A DNA stretch of 64,000 nt. Origin: Streptomyces flaveolus. GTDB lineage: Bacteria; Actinomycetota; Actinomycetes; Streptomycetales; Streptomycetaceae. The DNA lies in NCBI RefSeq assembly GCF_000716535.1, contig NZ_JNWV01000011.1:213552-277551 (forward strand). The letters run 5' to 3'. The position numbers were made by a program, and so were the translations under genes. Numbering within the stretch: the stretch's first letter is position 1; each line of letters begins with the position of its first letter. The notes beneath the pieces were generated by a model. It saw nothing but the letters and a program-made list of their open reading frames with translations. It was not told the DNA's origin and ran no database searches. This document shows, in pieces, positions 8,330 to 17,029 of this stretch.

Positions 8330-8919
8330 GGACCATGACCACGCCACCCGGTCAGGCGTCCGCCCCCGCTCGCCGGGACGCCGAGGCCACCAAGGCCGCC
8401 ATCCTGAAGGCCGCCCGCCACCTCCTGGCCCGGCACGCGCACGCCGACATCACCCTCAAGGCCGTCGCCGACCGCGCCGGGGTGAGCCCGCCGCTGATCC
8501 TGAAGTACTTCGGCAACAAGGACGCCCTGTTCGCCCGCGTGATGTCCTTCGACACCGACGCCGACGCGCTGCTGGACGCACCGCTGGACGCACTCGGCCG
8601 GCACATGGTCCGGCACGTCGTGTCCAGCCAGCGCGAGCGCGGCGCCGACCCGTTGCTGCGCATCGCCTTCGCCCCGCTGCACGGCGACCACGGCGACGTC
8701 CTGCGCGCCAACTTCCGCGCCCAGGTCACCGAACGCCTCGCCGCCCGGCTCACCGGCCCCGACGCGGGCCTGCGCGCCGAACTCGCCGTCGCCGCCCTGG
8801 TCGGCCTCGGCGTCATGTACGGCATCGCCCGCGGCCCCCACCTGCGCGAGACGGACGCCGACGCCCTCGCCGACCGCTACGGGCCCGCCGTACAGGCGCA
8901 GCTGACGCCCGGCGACTGA
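8326..8919 (+). CDS. TetR-family regulator of the MFS exporter
   Basis: A 197-residue TetR repressor. Seen: the N-terminal helix-turn-helix region ITLKAVADRAGVSPPLILKY followed by FGNKDALFARV (about residues 40-75), then a helical ligand-binding domain without recognisable specificity. The ATG overlaps the stop of the exporter gene and follows GGAGGGA. By position it should bind the paired palindromes at 6788-6828 and release them when the exported compound is present. The second ATG at 8335 (MTTPPGQ) is an alternative start. Confidence 0.92.
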   Translation: MRTMTTPPGQASAPARRDAEATKAAILKAARHLLARHAHADITLKAVADRAGVSPPLILKYFGNKDALFARVMSFDTDADALLDAPLDALGRHMVRHVVSSQRERGADPLLRIAFAPLHGDHGDVLRANFRAQVTERLAARLTGPDAGLRAELAVAALVGLGVMYGIARGPHLRETDADALADRYGPAVQAQLTPGD

Positions 8920-9097
8920 CACCCGGCGCCGACCGGAAGAACCCGGCCGGGCGGACCCGCGCGTGGCCGGCCGTGGGCCGCGGGTTCATCTCGTCAGGAG
9001 CCCCGGCGAGTTCCGCCGGGGCCGCCGCCGGGCCGGCAGCGGTCGTACCGGGGCGGCCGCCGACGCGGGACCGCCGGCCGGATGACAGACTGACGCC

Positions 9098-10081
9098 ATG
9101 GACGAACGCGTAATCGGCAGGTCGGGTCAGTGGGCATCGGTGGTCGGACTCGGCACGTGGCAGCTCGGCGCCGACTGGGGCGACGTGGACGACAAGGAGG
9201 CATTGTCCGTCCTGGAGGCGGCGGCCGAGTCCGGGGTGACCTTCTTCGACACGGCCGACGTGTACGGCGACGGGCGCAGCGAGGCCACCATCGCCTCGTT
9301 CCTGCGCGGCCGGCCCGATCTGCACGTGCTGGTGGCCACCAAGATGGGCCGCCGGGTCGAACAGGTCCCGGAGAACTACGTCCTGGACAACTTCCGCGCC
9401 TGGAACGACCGCTCGCGCCGCAACCTCGGCGTCGACCGCATCGACCTGGTGCAGCTGCACTGCCCGCCCACCCCCGTTTACTCCTCGGACGCGGTGTTCG
9501 ACGCCCTGGACACCCTGGTCGAGGAGGAGCGGATCGCCGCCTACGGCGTGAGCGTGGAGACCTGCGCGGAGGCGCTCACCGCCATCGCCCGGCCGAACGT
9601 GGCGAGCGTGCAGATCATCCTCAACCCGTTCCGGATGAAGCCCCTGTACGAGGTGCTGCCCGCCGCCCGCGCGGCCGGCGTCGGCATCATCGCGCGCGTG
9701 CCGCTCGCCTCCGGGCTGCTGTCGGGCAAGTACACGAAGGACACGGTGTTCGCGGCCAACGACCACCGCACCTACAACCGGCACGGCGAGGCCTTCGACC
9801 AGGGCGAGACCTTCTCGGGCGTCGACTACGAGACGGGAGTCGAGGCAGCCGCCGAGTTCGCCGCGCTCGCCCCTGAGGGGTACACCCCGGCCCAGCTGGC
9901 GCTGCGCTGGATCATCGAGCAGGACGGCGTGACCACGGTGATCCCGGGCGCCCGCAACCCCGAGCAGGCCCGCGCCAACGCCGCCGCGGCCAAGCTGCCG
10001 CCGCTGCCGCCGCGGACGTTCACCGCGATCCGCGAGCTGTACGACCGCCGGATCAAGGACCAGGTCGAGTCCCGCTGGTAG
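9098..10081 (+). CDS. aldo/keto reductase
   Basis: A 327-residue NADPH-dependent oxidoreductase of the aldo/keto reductase superfamily, related to the YajO/Tas group. Seen: the catalytic tetrad Asp51 and Tyr56 in DTADVYGDGRSE, Lys82 in VATKMGRR and His121 in DLVQLHCPP, plus the C-terminal cofactor signature TTVIPGARNPEQARAN. A cytosolic monomeric TIM barrel is expected. Such enzymes reduce aldehydes, ketones or sugars, and nothing nearby points to a pathway. It is the first gene after a 178-bp intergenic region. Confidence 0.93.
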   Translation: MDERVIGRSGQWASVVGLGTWQLGADWGDVDDKEALSVLEAAAESGVTFFDTADVYGDGRSEATIASFLRGRPDLHVLVATKMGRRVEQVPENYVLDNFRAWNDRSRRNLGVDRIDLVQLHCPPTPVYSSDAVFDALDTLVEEERIAAYGVSVETCAEALTAIARPNVASVQIILNPFRMKPLYEVLPAARAAGVGIIARVPLASGLLSGKYTKDTVFAANDHRTYNRHGEAFDQGETFSGVDYETGVEAAAEFAALAPEGYTPAQLALRWIIEQDGVTTVIPGARNPEQARANAAAAKLPPLPPRTFTAIRELYDRRIKDQVESRW

Positions 10082-10148
10082 CGGTGCGCGCGGCGGGCGC
10101 GGGAACACCGGCCGTTTGAACGAACGGCCGGGCGGTTACACGCACCGC

Positions 10149-10643
10149 ATGACGGCGCAAGAGCGGCGCAGGGGGCGCGACGAGACCGAGGAAGAGCGGG
10201 CCGACCGGATGTGGGGCGAGCTCATCCAAGAGGTCCGGGTGGCGCAGACGGGCGTACAGATCCTGTTCGGCTTCCTGCTGACGGTCGTCTTCCAGCCGAA
10301 GTACGGGAAGCTCGCCACCGTCGACCAGGTGATCTACATCGTGACCGTCGTCCTGGGCGCCTGCGCGACCGGCGCCCTCATCGGACCGGTGTCCCTGCAC
10401 CGCCTGGTCGCCGGCCGCCGGGTCAAGCCGCAGGCGGTACGGCTGGCCTCCCGGATGACGTTCGTCGGCCTGGTCCTGCTGCTCGCCACGATGACGTCCT
10501 CCCTGCTGCTGATCCTCCGGGTGGCCACGCACGACGGCTACGTGCCGTACCTGGTGGCGGCCGTCGTCGCCTGGTACGTCGGCTGCTGGTACGGCCTGCC
10601 CCTGTGGGCCCGCCGCAGGCACACGGCCCGCTCCGACGGCTAG
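10149..10643 (+). CDS. DUF6328-type membrane protein
   Basis: A 164-residue integral membrane protein matching what is called DUF6328 in actinobacteria. Seen: a charged N-terminus (QERRRGRDETEEERADRMW), the conserved ELIQEVRVAQTGVQILFGFLL, then four hydrophobic segments near residues 35-50, 65-85, 105-125 and 130-150, ending in a basic tail. The ATG at 10149 is preferred; an upstream TTG at 10116 would add 11 residues. Function unknown. Confidence 0.82.
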   Translation: MTAQERRRGRDETEEERADRMWGELIQEVRVAQTGVQILFGFLLTVVFQPKYGKLATVDQVIYIVTVVLGACATGALIGPVSLHRLVAGRRVKPQAVRLASRMTFVGLVLLLATMTSSLLLILRVATHDGYVPYLVAAVVAWYVGCWYGLPLWARRRHTARSDG

Positions 10644-10655
10644 GCCGGGGCGGTT

Positions 10656-11321
10656 CTACCCGTCGGCGCGGACCGGGGCGACGCCCTCCAGCGTCCGCAG
10701 CCGGCGGTCGTGGACCCGGCTGAGCAGCAGCAGGGACAGGACGGAGCCGATCAGGGCGCAGAACATGTCCCACTGGGTGTCCCACACATCGCCCTGGGTG
10801 GCGAGGAACGCGTCCGCGCCGTGCCCGCCGATCTCGGCCGCCAGCCACTCCAGCAGCTCGAAGCAGGCGCTGAACGCCAGGCAGACGCACACGGTGAGCG
10901 GCGCCAGCCAGCGACTGCCGCGCAACGGCGAGGTGCGGCTGAGCAGTTCACGCACCAGCACGGCCGGGACGAAGCCCTGCATCAGGTGCCCGAAGCGGTC
11001 GTACGGGTTGCGCTCCAGGCCGAAGGTGTCGCGCACCCAGTCGCCCACGGGGACCTGCGCGTAGGTGTAGTGCCCGCCGACCGCCAGGACCAGCGCGTGC
11101 GCGGTCAGCAGCCCGCACAGCAGCCCGGTCAGGGGGAAGCGCCGCCAGAGCAGCACCACCAGGGGCAGCCCGGCCAGCGCCCAGAACGTCTCGAGGAACC
11201 AGGTGGTGCGGTCGCGCGCGCCCGACGCCGACACGCCCAGCCCGACGGCCACCACGCCGGCGAAGAGGGCGGGCGGCACGCGGCGCGGCGCGCGGAGCGG
11301 GGCGGGGTGCACTGCGGTCAC
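10656..11321 (-). CDS. DUF2238 (YjdF-like) membrane protein
   Basis: A 221-residue multi-pass membrane protein of the DUF2238/YjdF family. Seen: about six hydrophobic segments and the family's polar signature NPYDRFGHLMQGFVPAV, with FELLEWLAAEIGG and GDVWDTQWDMFCALIG, which place acidic residues in or near the membrane. I chose the GTG at 11321 because CAAGGAG lies 8 bp upstream on the minus strand; an upstream ATG at 11369 is possible. Convergent with the DUF6328 gene. Function unknown. Confidence 0.85.
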   Translation of the reverse strand: MTAVHPAPLRAPRRVPPALFAGVVAVGLGVSASGARDRTTWFLETFWALAGLPLVVLLWRRFPLTGLLCGLLTAHALVLAVGGHYTYAQVPVGDWVRDTFGLERNPYDRFGHLMQGFVPAVLVRELLSRTSPLRGSRWLAPLTVCVCLAFSACFELLEWLAAEIGGHGADAFLATQGDVWDTQWDMFCALIGSVLSLLLLSRVHDRRLRTLEGVAPVRADG

Positions 11322-11405
11322 GGCGGGGCTCCTTGCCTGAGGGCGGCCTGGGGGTCGTAGGAGCCCCATCGTGGCGCCGGGCCGGGGCCGCCGGCATGAG
11401 TACGG

Positions 11406-11834
11406 CTACTCAGCCGCGGAGAGGATCTCCGCCAGCAGCTCGTCCACCGGGACCCGTTCCCGGCCCGGCGGGACGACCTGGTGCGTCTCGCGCAGGAACG
11501 CGGCGATCGCGGGCGCCCAGGCGAACACCACCGCGTGGTGACGGCCGCCGTCCGGCCGGGTGTCCCCGAGGAACTCCAGGCGCAGTTCGTGCCACAGGCC
11601 GGTGGCCTCCGGACGCATCCGGACGTCGCCGATGCCGACCGGCCCGGCCAGCGCGTCGGCGAGCATCTGCCGGTCCAGCCGCCAGCAGGCCAGCACCCGG
11701 CCGTCGTGGGCGAAGGCGGCGGTGACGGCGAACGGGTCGTCGGCGTCGTAGCTGAGGTGGGCCAGCACCGGACACCGGCCGGTGCCGTGCGCGAGGAGCT
11801 GCACCACCAGGGTCTTGTGCACGAACGAGTTCAC
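11406..11834 (-). CDS. SsgA-like sporulation/cell-division protein
   Basis: A 142-residue SALP (SsgA-like protein). The family is confined to morphologically complex actinomycetes and positions septum formation and peptidoglycan remodelling during sporulation. Seen: LSYDADDPFAVTAAF near residue 30, FAHDGRVLACWRLDRQML, GIGDVRMRP and ELRLEF, all in the family order, with normal length. The start is a GTG 8 bp after GGAGG, and longer upstream frames lack that. The sequence does not let me assign it to one of SsgA-SsgG. Its control region is the 204 bp downstream of the F420 oxidoreductase gene. Confidence 0.88.
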   Translation of the reverse strand: MNSFVHKTLVVQLLAHGTGRCPVLAHLSYDADDPFAVTAAFAHDGRVLACWRLDRQMLADALAGPVGIGDVRMRPEATGLWHELRLEFLGDTRPDGGRHHAVVFAWAPAIAAFLRETHQVVPPGRERVPVDELLAEILSAAE

Positions 11835-11937
11835 GCGGGGGCCTCCGGGACGATCGGCGTAGAGCCCTCTAGTACCCCCGCAGCGCCCGGAATGCTCACC
11901 CGTGTGACTGAATCCCGAGGACGGCGCGCCACGCGGC

Positions 11938-11960
11938 CGGGCGGCCGCCGTGGCCGCCCG
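11938..11960 (-). terminator. hairpin after the F420 oxidoreductase gene
   Basis: CGGGCGGCC and GGCCGCCCG pair as a perfect 9-bp stem around the 5-base loop GCCGT, about 80 bp past the stop of the minus-strand oxidoreductase and upstream of the SsgA-like gene. There is no T-run, as is usual in Streptomyces. Confidence 0.5.
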
Positions 11961-12038
11961 GCCCGAGGGGCCACGCCCCGGAGTCCTGCCGCGGGGTGCC
12001 ACGGCGTCAGCGGACGCCTCCCGCGGGGCGGTTCTGGG

Positions 12039-13010
12039 TCAGGCGAACGCCTCCCGCAGGGCCGGCAGCAGGGTCTTCGCCGACCAGTCCAGGAACTCGG
12101 GCTGCGTGTCGCCGCCGATCTGGACCAGGGCGACCTCCCCGAACCCTGCCTCCGCGTAGGGCCGTACGGCCTCCACGAACGCGTCCGGGTCGTCACCGCA
12201 CGGGATGGACGAGGCGACGTCGTCCTCGGTCACGAACTGGGTCGCGGCCTCGAAGGAGTCCGGGTGCGGCAGTTCGGCGTTCACCTTCCAGCCCAGCCCG
12301 AACCAGCGGAACTGGGAGTGGGCGCGTTTGATCGCCGTGTCCCGGTCGGGGTCGTAACACACCGGTAGCTGGCCGACCCGGGGCTTTCCGGTGCCGCCGT
12401 GCCGGTCGAAGGCCTCCAGCAGGCCCGCCTTCGGCTCGGTCGCGATCACCAGGTCGGCGAAGTGCCCGGCCAGCTTGCAGGACTGCTCGCCGGAGACGGC
12501 GATGCCGATCGGCGGCGCCTCCTCCGGCAGGTCCCACAGCCGGGCCGACTCCACGTCGTAGTGCTGCCCGTGATGCGTGACGTGGCCGCCCTCGAACAGC
12601 GCCCGGATGATCTCCACCGCCTCTTCGAGCATCTCGTGGCGGACGTCCGCCGGTGGCCAGCCACCGCCCACGACATGCTCGTTCAGGTTCTCGCCGGCGC
12701 CGAGCCCGAGCCGGAACCTGCCCTCCGACAGGAGCTGCACGGTCGCCGCCTTCTGCGCCACGACCGCCGGGTGGTAGCGCAGGATGGGGCAGGTCACATA
12801 CGTCATCAGGGGGATCCGCGAAGTGGCCTGGGCGGCGGCGCCCAGCACGCTCCACGCGTACGAGGAGTGCCCCTGCGAGCGCAGCCACGGGAAGTAGTGG
12901 TCCGAGATCACCGAGAAGTCGAAGCCCGCCTCCTCGGCCTTCACCACGTGGTCCACCAGGTCCCGGGGACCTGCCTGCTCGGTCATCATCGTGTATCCGA
13001 TTCGCACCAT
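12039..13010 (-). CDS. F420-dependent LLM-class oxidoreductase (TIGR03557-type)
   Basis: A 323-residue luciferase-like TIM barrel of the family that uses coenzyme F420. Seen: the N-terminal VRIGYTMMTEQAGPRDLVDH, SVISDHYFPWLRSQGHSSYAWSV read as two adjacent conserved parts, the TYVTCPILRYHPAVVAQKAA strand-helix unit, GRFRLGLGAGENLNEHV, and IGIAVSGEQSCKLAG, which resemble the F420-dependent glucose-6-phosphate dehydrogenase-like group. Hydride transfer between F420 and an organic substrate is expected, but the substrate is unknown. The ATG at 13010 is directly followed by the conserved start; longer in-frame extension into the pseudokinase region is spurious. Confidence 0.9.
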   Translation of the reverse strand: MVRIGYTMMTEQAGPRDLVDHVVKAEEAGFDFSVISDHYFPWLRSQGHSSYAWSVLGAAAQATSRIPLMTYVTCPILRYHPAVVAQKAATVQLLSEGRFRLGLGAGENLNEHVVGGGWPPADVRHEMLEEAVEIIRALFEGGHVTHHGQHYDVESARLWDLPEEAPPIGIAVSGEQSCKLAGHFADLVIATEPKAGLLEAFDRHGGTGKPRVGQLPVCYDPDRDTAIKRAHSQFRWFGLGWKVNAELPHPDSFEAATQFVTEDDVASSIPCGDDPDAFVEAVRPYAEAGFGEVALVQIGGDTQPEFLDWSAKTLLPALREAFA

Positions 13011-13060
13011 AGGTGGCGAGTCCCCGGGTCGGCGCGCGGAAAACGGCCGACGGGCCAGGG

Positions 13061-14641
13061 TCACTCCTCCGGCGTGCGGAAGGTCCCCAGGAACGTCTTC
13101 AGCGCCAGCCGGCTGGCCGCGTCGTCCCAGGCCGCGGCCGGGGTGGTGAAGCGCAGCGAGAAGCCGCGCGTCCCGCCCAGCAGGAAGCCCCGCCCGAAGG
13201 TGTGCACCCGGGTGTCCCCGGTCCCCGCCAGCCACTCCAGGTCGGCGGCCCTGCGGCCCTGGTAGGTGGTCGCCCGCACGGCGCCGACACGGTCGTAACC
13301 GGGCAGTTTCCTCAACCCCGGCTCGACGTCGTCCCGCCACACGGCGACCGGGTCGGGGCCGACGCGCTCGCTGTAGGTCACGGCGAGCGTCGGCGCGTCG
13401 CCGCCCCGGCCGAAGGTGACGCGATAGGCCAGGCCGGACACCCGGGAGGTGGTCAGCCGGCGCCAGCCGTCGGGCAGTGCCACCGAGAAGCCCTCCGGGG
13501 CGGTGTACCGGCGGTAGCCGGCCGGCAGGGCGGGGGAGGCCGGGCCACTCGGCTGCGAGGGGGGCGTGGCGGTGGGAGAGGTGCCGCCGTCGGTCTGCCG
13601 GCCGGCGGGGGCGGACGGGGTGGCCCGCGGCGGCGCCCCGGCCCGGTCCGTGCCGGACGACAGCGCGCCGGAGGCGACCAGCACCGCCGCGGCCACGGTG
13701 ACCACGGCCAGCGCGGTGCCGGCGGCCAGGGCCCGCCTCCCGCGCAGCGGTCCGGCAAGGCGCACGGCCCGGTACGCGCCGCGCAGCCGGGGCTCGGGGG
13801 CCGGCTGCCGCTCCGCGTCCGTGTCCTCGCGCAGCGCCCTGGTCAGCGCCTCGCGGACCACCGGCCGGGTCAGCCGCTCCCGCGCGTTCTTGCGCAGCAG
13901 GCCCTGCACGACCTGGGTGAGCGGCCCGGCGCGCAGCGGGGTGCGCAGCGGCAGCCGGTCCACCGCCTTCAGCGTGGCGTCGGGCCGGCCCCGGTCCCGG
14001 AACGGCGGCCGGCCCTCGACCATCGTGTAGAGCAGCGCGCCCAGCGCCCACAGGTCGGCGGCCGGACCGATGCGCTCGTCGCGGGCCTGCTCCGGTGAGG
14101 CGTACGACGGTGCCGTCAGCCGCGGCACGAGCGTCGCGCCCGCCAGCCCGAACCCGGTGACGACGACCGGGCCGCCGTCCCGCACGAAGACCTGGCCGGG
14201 GCTCAGCTCGCCGTGCGTGATGCCCTCGTCGTGCGCGGCCCGCAGCACGTCCAGCAGCTCCAGGCCGAGCCGGGCCGCGCGCACCGGGTGGAACGAGCCC
14301 TCCTGGGCGAGGAGTTCGCCCAGGGGTGTGCCGTGGACCCACTCGGTGACCGTCCACAGGGCGCCCGCCTCCACCACGGCGTCGACGACCGCCGCCACCT
14401 GGCCGGGGCGCAGCAGCCGCAGGGTCTCCGAGGTGCGGACGACCCGGGCGGTGACGCGCCGCGCGGTGTCCTGGCCGGCGGACTCCGGCAGGGCGGTCTG
14501 CGCCACCAGGCGGGGCTGTTCCGCCGCCACGTCCTCGGCGTACCACCACAGGCGGTTCGTCTCGCGGGAGAAGACGTCCAGGAGCCGGTACCGTCCGGCG
14601 AGCAACTCGTGTGCGGAGACGTGCGCCTTGACCATGGTCAT
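13061..14641 (-). CDS. membrane-anchored pseudokinase (Ser/Thr-kinase-like)
   Basis: A 526-residue protein with a Hanks-type kinase fold at residues 15-270, a single transmembrane helix at about 304-326 and an extracytoplasmic domain after it. The fold is recognisable from HGELSPGQVFV, ASPEQARDERIGPAADLWALG and LLRKNARERLT. However, HRD is HGE (143-145), the metal-binding Asn is Gln150, DFG is GFG (163-165) and the usual Ala-x-Lys strand reads LVAQTAL without Lys. Phosphotransfer is therefore unlikely, and a scaffold or sensing role is more plausible. The outer part has a Pro/Thr/Ser-rich stalk and then a globular domain of about 150 residues that I do not recognise. The SH-rich 50-bp gap to the F420 gene suggests possible co-transcription. 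Confidence 0.87.
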   Translation of the reverse strand: MTMVKAHVSAHELLAGRYRLLDVFSRETNRLWWYAEDVAAEQPRLVAQTALPESAGQDTARRVTARVVRTSETLRLLRPGQVAAVVDAVVEAGALWTVTEWVHGTPLGELLAQEGSFHPVRAARLGLELLDVLRAAHDEGITHGELSPGQVFVRDGGPVVVTGFGLAGATLVPRLTAPSYASPEQARDERIGPAADLWALGALLYTMVEGRPPFRDRGRPDATLKAVDRLPLRTPLRAGPLTQVVQGLLRKNARERLTRPVVREALTRALREDTDAERQPAPEPRLRGAYRAVRLAGPLRGRRALAAGTALAVVTVAAAVLVASGALSSGTDRAGAPPRATPSAPAGRQTDGGTSPTATPPSQPSGPASPALPAGYRRYTAPEGFSVALPDGWRRLTTSRVSGLAYRVTFGRGGDAPTLAVTYSERVGPDPVAVWRDDVEPGLRKLPGYDRVGAVRATTYQGRRAADLEWLAGTGDTRVHTFGRGFLLGGTRGFSLRFTTPAAAWDDAASRLALKTFLGTFRTPEE

Positions 14642-14749
14642 CCCTCGCTGAAACCCCTGCCTCGTCTTTCCCAGAGGTACGCGGGGCGAGCGGGGGTGCG
14701 TTCAGGGGCGCGTCCAAAACCTCCGCGGCGGAGTCCCGACAGCGCGATC

Positions 14750-14819
14750 GTCACGGCAGAGTCGTCACAGCAGGGCCGTCACAGCAGGGCCGTCACAGCG
14801 GGGTCGTCACAGCAGTCCG
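14750..14819. repeat. five tandem 14-bp repeats
   Basis: Units of GTCACAGCAGGGCC begin at 14750, 14764, 14778, 14792 and 14806 with a few substitutions (the first has GGCAGAGTC, the fourth GGGGTC). The last unit overlaps the stop codon of the dehydratase gene at 14807. On the minus strand the array would extend the protein by repeats if the stop were lost. No function recognised. Confidence 0.85.
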
Positions 14820-15766
14820 AAGCGGCCGGCCCAGTCGGTGAGTTCCCGCGGTGTCGTGTTGCCGCCGCACACCACGAGCCCGATCCGGGCCCCGCCGCCG
14901 ACCCGCTCCACCACCTGCCGGGCCGCCGGCAGCAGACAGCCCGCGGCCGGCTCGGCCCACACCTTGGCGTGCTCGGCGAGGTCCAGACAGCCCCGCACCG
15001 CGTCCCGGTCCGGGACCACCAGCACCTCCTCGACCAGCGCGGACACATGCTCGTACGTCAGGTGCGACACCGAGGGCGCGCTCAACGTGGTGACCAGGGA
15101 GGACAACGGCACCGGCACCGGAGCGCCGGCCTTCAGCGCCCCGGACATCGCCTCCGCGCCCTCGGTCTCCACGCCCCACACGCGCACCCCGGGCCGCCGG
15201 GCGCGCAGGGCCGCGGCGATCCCGGCGATCAGTCCGCCACCGCCCACGCTGACGACGACGTCCGTCAGCTCCCCGGCGTCCTCGGCCAGCTCAAGACCCA
15301 CGGTGCCCTGTCCGGCGATCACGACGGGGTCGTCGAACGGGTGCACCAGGGTCAGACCCTCGTCCCGCAGCCGTGTCACCAGCTCGAAGGCGCTGTCCAT
15401 GCCGTCGGTCAGCCGCACCACCGCCCCGGCCTCCTCGGCGAGCGCGAGGGAACGCGCCGGCGCGGTGCGCGGCATGACCACGGTCGCCTTCACATCCAGG
15501 GCCGCCGCCATCACCGCGAGCGCGATCCCGTGGTTGCCGCCGCTCACCGCGACCACGCCCGCCGCCCGCTCGGCCTCGCTCAGCGACAGCAGCTTCGCCG
15601 TGGCCCCGCGGGCCTTGAACGAGCCGGTGCGCTGGAGCAGTTCGAGCTTGGCGGTGACGGGGACGCCGAGCAGTGCGCCGAGGCCGGGGCTCGACACCGT
15701 CGGCGTGCGGACGACGTGCTCGGCGATCCGCTGGGCGGCGGTTTCGATGTCCGAGATCTCGATCAC
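14807..15766 (-). CDS. PLP-dependent threonine/serine dehydratase-like enzyme
   Basis: A 319-residue fold-type II PLP enzyme, the length of catabolic threonine dehydratase or serine racemase. Seen: the Schiff-base lysine in GSFKARGA, the SGGNHGIAL substrate loop and the phosphate-binding VGGGGLIAGIA. The C-terminus ends shortly after GLVVCGGNTTPREL, so the regulatory ACT domains of biosynthetic IlvA are absent. Expected reaction: deamination of Thr or Ser to the 2-oxo acid and ammonia; racemase activity cannot be excluded. Its 3' end runs into the 14-bp repeat array. Confidence 0.92.
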   Translation of the reverse strand: MIEISDIETAAQRIAEHVVRTPTVSSPGLGALLGVPVTAKLELLQRTGSFKARGATAKLLSLSEAERAAGVVAVSGGNHGIALAVMAAALDVKATVVMPRTAPARSLALAEEAGAVVRLTDGMDSAFELVTRLRDEGLTLVHPFDDPVVIAGQGTVGLELAEDAGELTDVVVSVGGGGLIAGIAAALRARRPGVRVWGVETEGAEAMSGALKAGAPVPVPLSSLVTTLSAPSVSHLTYEHVSALVEEVLVVPDRDAVRGCLDLAEHAKVWAEPAAGCLLPAARQVVERVGGGARIGLVVCGGNTTPRELTDWAGRFGLL

Positions 15767-15851
15767 GGTGCTTCACCCTTCCGGCGCGGATCGGGACCGC
15801 GCCGTTCGCACCTTGACCCGTCGGGAGGCCGGAGGTCAACGCCGTTCCGGA

Positions 15852-16277
15852 TCATGGCCACGGCGCGCGGCCCACCAGGGAGTCCAGCGGTTCCGTCAGC
15901 TCCCGCGCGGCGGCCGTGTGGGCACGGGCCTCGGCCCGGGCCGCCGTACGCCCACCCGCCGCCTCGATCAGCGCGGCGGCCTCCTCGGCGTGCCCGTCCC
16001 GGGCGAGCAGCGCGGGCAGCCACCGGGCCGTCGGGGAGCCGAGCGCGGCCGGCACCGGGAACGTCTTCTTCCGTGCCCGTGGGCCGCCGCCCACCGGCTC
16101 GCCGGGGTGGCGCCCGGCCCGGTCGAGCGCGTCGGCCGCGTCCCGGGGCGCCCCGCCGAGCACGGCGCTCAGGTCTTGCCCTCGAAAGAGCCCCGGCCCG
16201 AGGGGGCCGGGGCTCGGTCCGTCGACGGTCAAGACGCCGGTACGGCGGCGCGGGTCTGTCTGCCCGCCCAGGATCAC
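15852..16277 (-). pseudogene. polyprenyl diphosphate synthase C-terminal remnant
   Basis: A 141-codon open frame whose residues 50-130 resemble only the C-terminal third of a polyprenyl synthetase. GEPVGGGPRARKKTFPVPAAL (in two overlapping parts, residues 59-79) parallels the family's GKPVGSDLRxRKKTLPV segment, and AEEAAALIEAAGGR the following helix. Both Asp-rich catalytic motifs and the whole N-terminal two thirds are missing, and the first 45 residues look unrelated. I read it as a decayed gene, not an active enzyme. A short unrelated protein remains possible. Confidence 0.55.
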
Positions 16278-16298
16278 ACCAGGATCACCTGTGCAGGT

Positions 16299-16982
16299 TC
16301 AGTGCTGGTCCTTCTGGGGCGTCACCTCGCTCGGCCGCACCACGACGAAGCCCTCGCCCTGGAGCATCAGCTGCACGGCCTCACCCGAACCGCCGCGCAG
16401 CATGGAGCCGATGGACTGCGAGCGGTGCAGCGACGTCTCCAGGTGCGCGGTCCAGCCGACCACGGCGTCCGTGTCGACGTACACCGGTGCCTGCGCCGAC
16501 ACCGGGATGACCAGCGGGTTGCCGTCGCAGACCAGACCGAGCCGGCCCTGCCCGCTGAAGACGCTGTTGAACAGACCGCCACCGGCGATGCCGGAGCCCT
16601 TCACCGTCTTGATCTCGTACGACAGCGAGGCGTCGAAACACAGGACGTTGCGGCCGTTGACGGTGAACTGGTCGCCGGCCTCGACCTCCACGATGAAGCA
16701 GTTCTGCGCCTCGTGCGCGAACCAGGCCTCGCCCTGCCCGCGCACCGCCATGAGGGGCAGACCCTCACCGGTGACAGCACGCTTGAGCATGCCGCCGACG
16801 CCCTGCCCCTTGCGCTCGAACTTGAGGCCGCCGCGGTAGGCCACCATCGCGCCCTGCCGGGCGTACATCTCGCCGTTCACCGCGTACTTGATGCACTTGG
16901 CGTTCTCGACGGACATTCCCGGCTCCACGGCCGGCTGCACCACGTGCTGACTGGAAAAGAGATCACCCTTCATGCGGGGCAT
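16299..16982 (-). CDS. AIM24-family protein
   Basis: A 227-residue protein of the AIM24 (TIGR00266-like) family, a beta-rich fold found across bacteria and in yeast mitochondria. Seen: VNGEMYARQGAMVAYRGGLKF, FIVEVEAGDQFTVNGRNVLCF in two adjacent conserved parts, GLFNSVFSGQGRLGLVC and the late GSGEAVQLMLQGEGFVVV segment. Cytosolic, no signal peptide. Met4 (MKGDLF) is an alternative start. AIM24 genes often lie near TerD genes in Streptomyces, and here the next gene upstream carries a TerD domain. Molecular role unknown. Confidence 0.9.
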   Translation of the reverse strand: MPRMKGDLFSSQHVVQPAVEPGMSVENAKCIKYAVNGEMYARQGAMVAYRGGLKFERKGQGVGGMLKRAVTGEGLPLMAVRGQGEAWFAHEAQNCFIVEVEAGDQFTVNGRNVLCFDASLSYEIKTVKGSGIAGGGLFNSVFSGQGRLGLVCDGNPLVIPVSAQAPVYVDTDAVVGWTAHLETSLHRSQSIGSMLRGGSGEAVQLMLQGEGFVVVRPSEVTPQKDQH

Positions 16983-17029
16983 GGTGTCCCGGAGGATGTC
17001 ATTCCGCCAAGATCACGGAACGTACCGGT

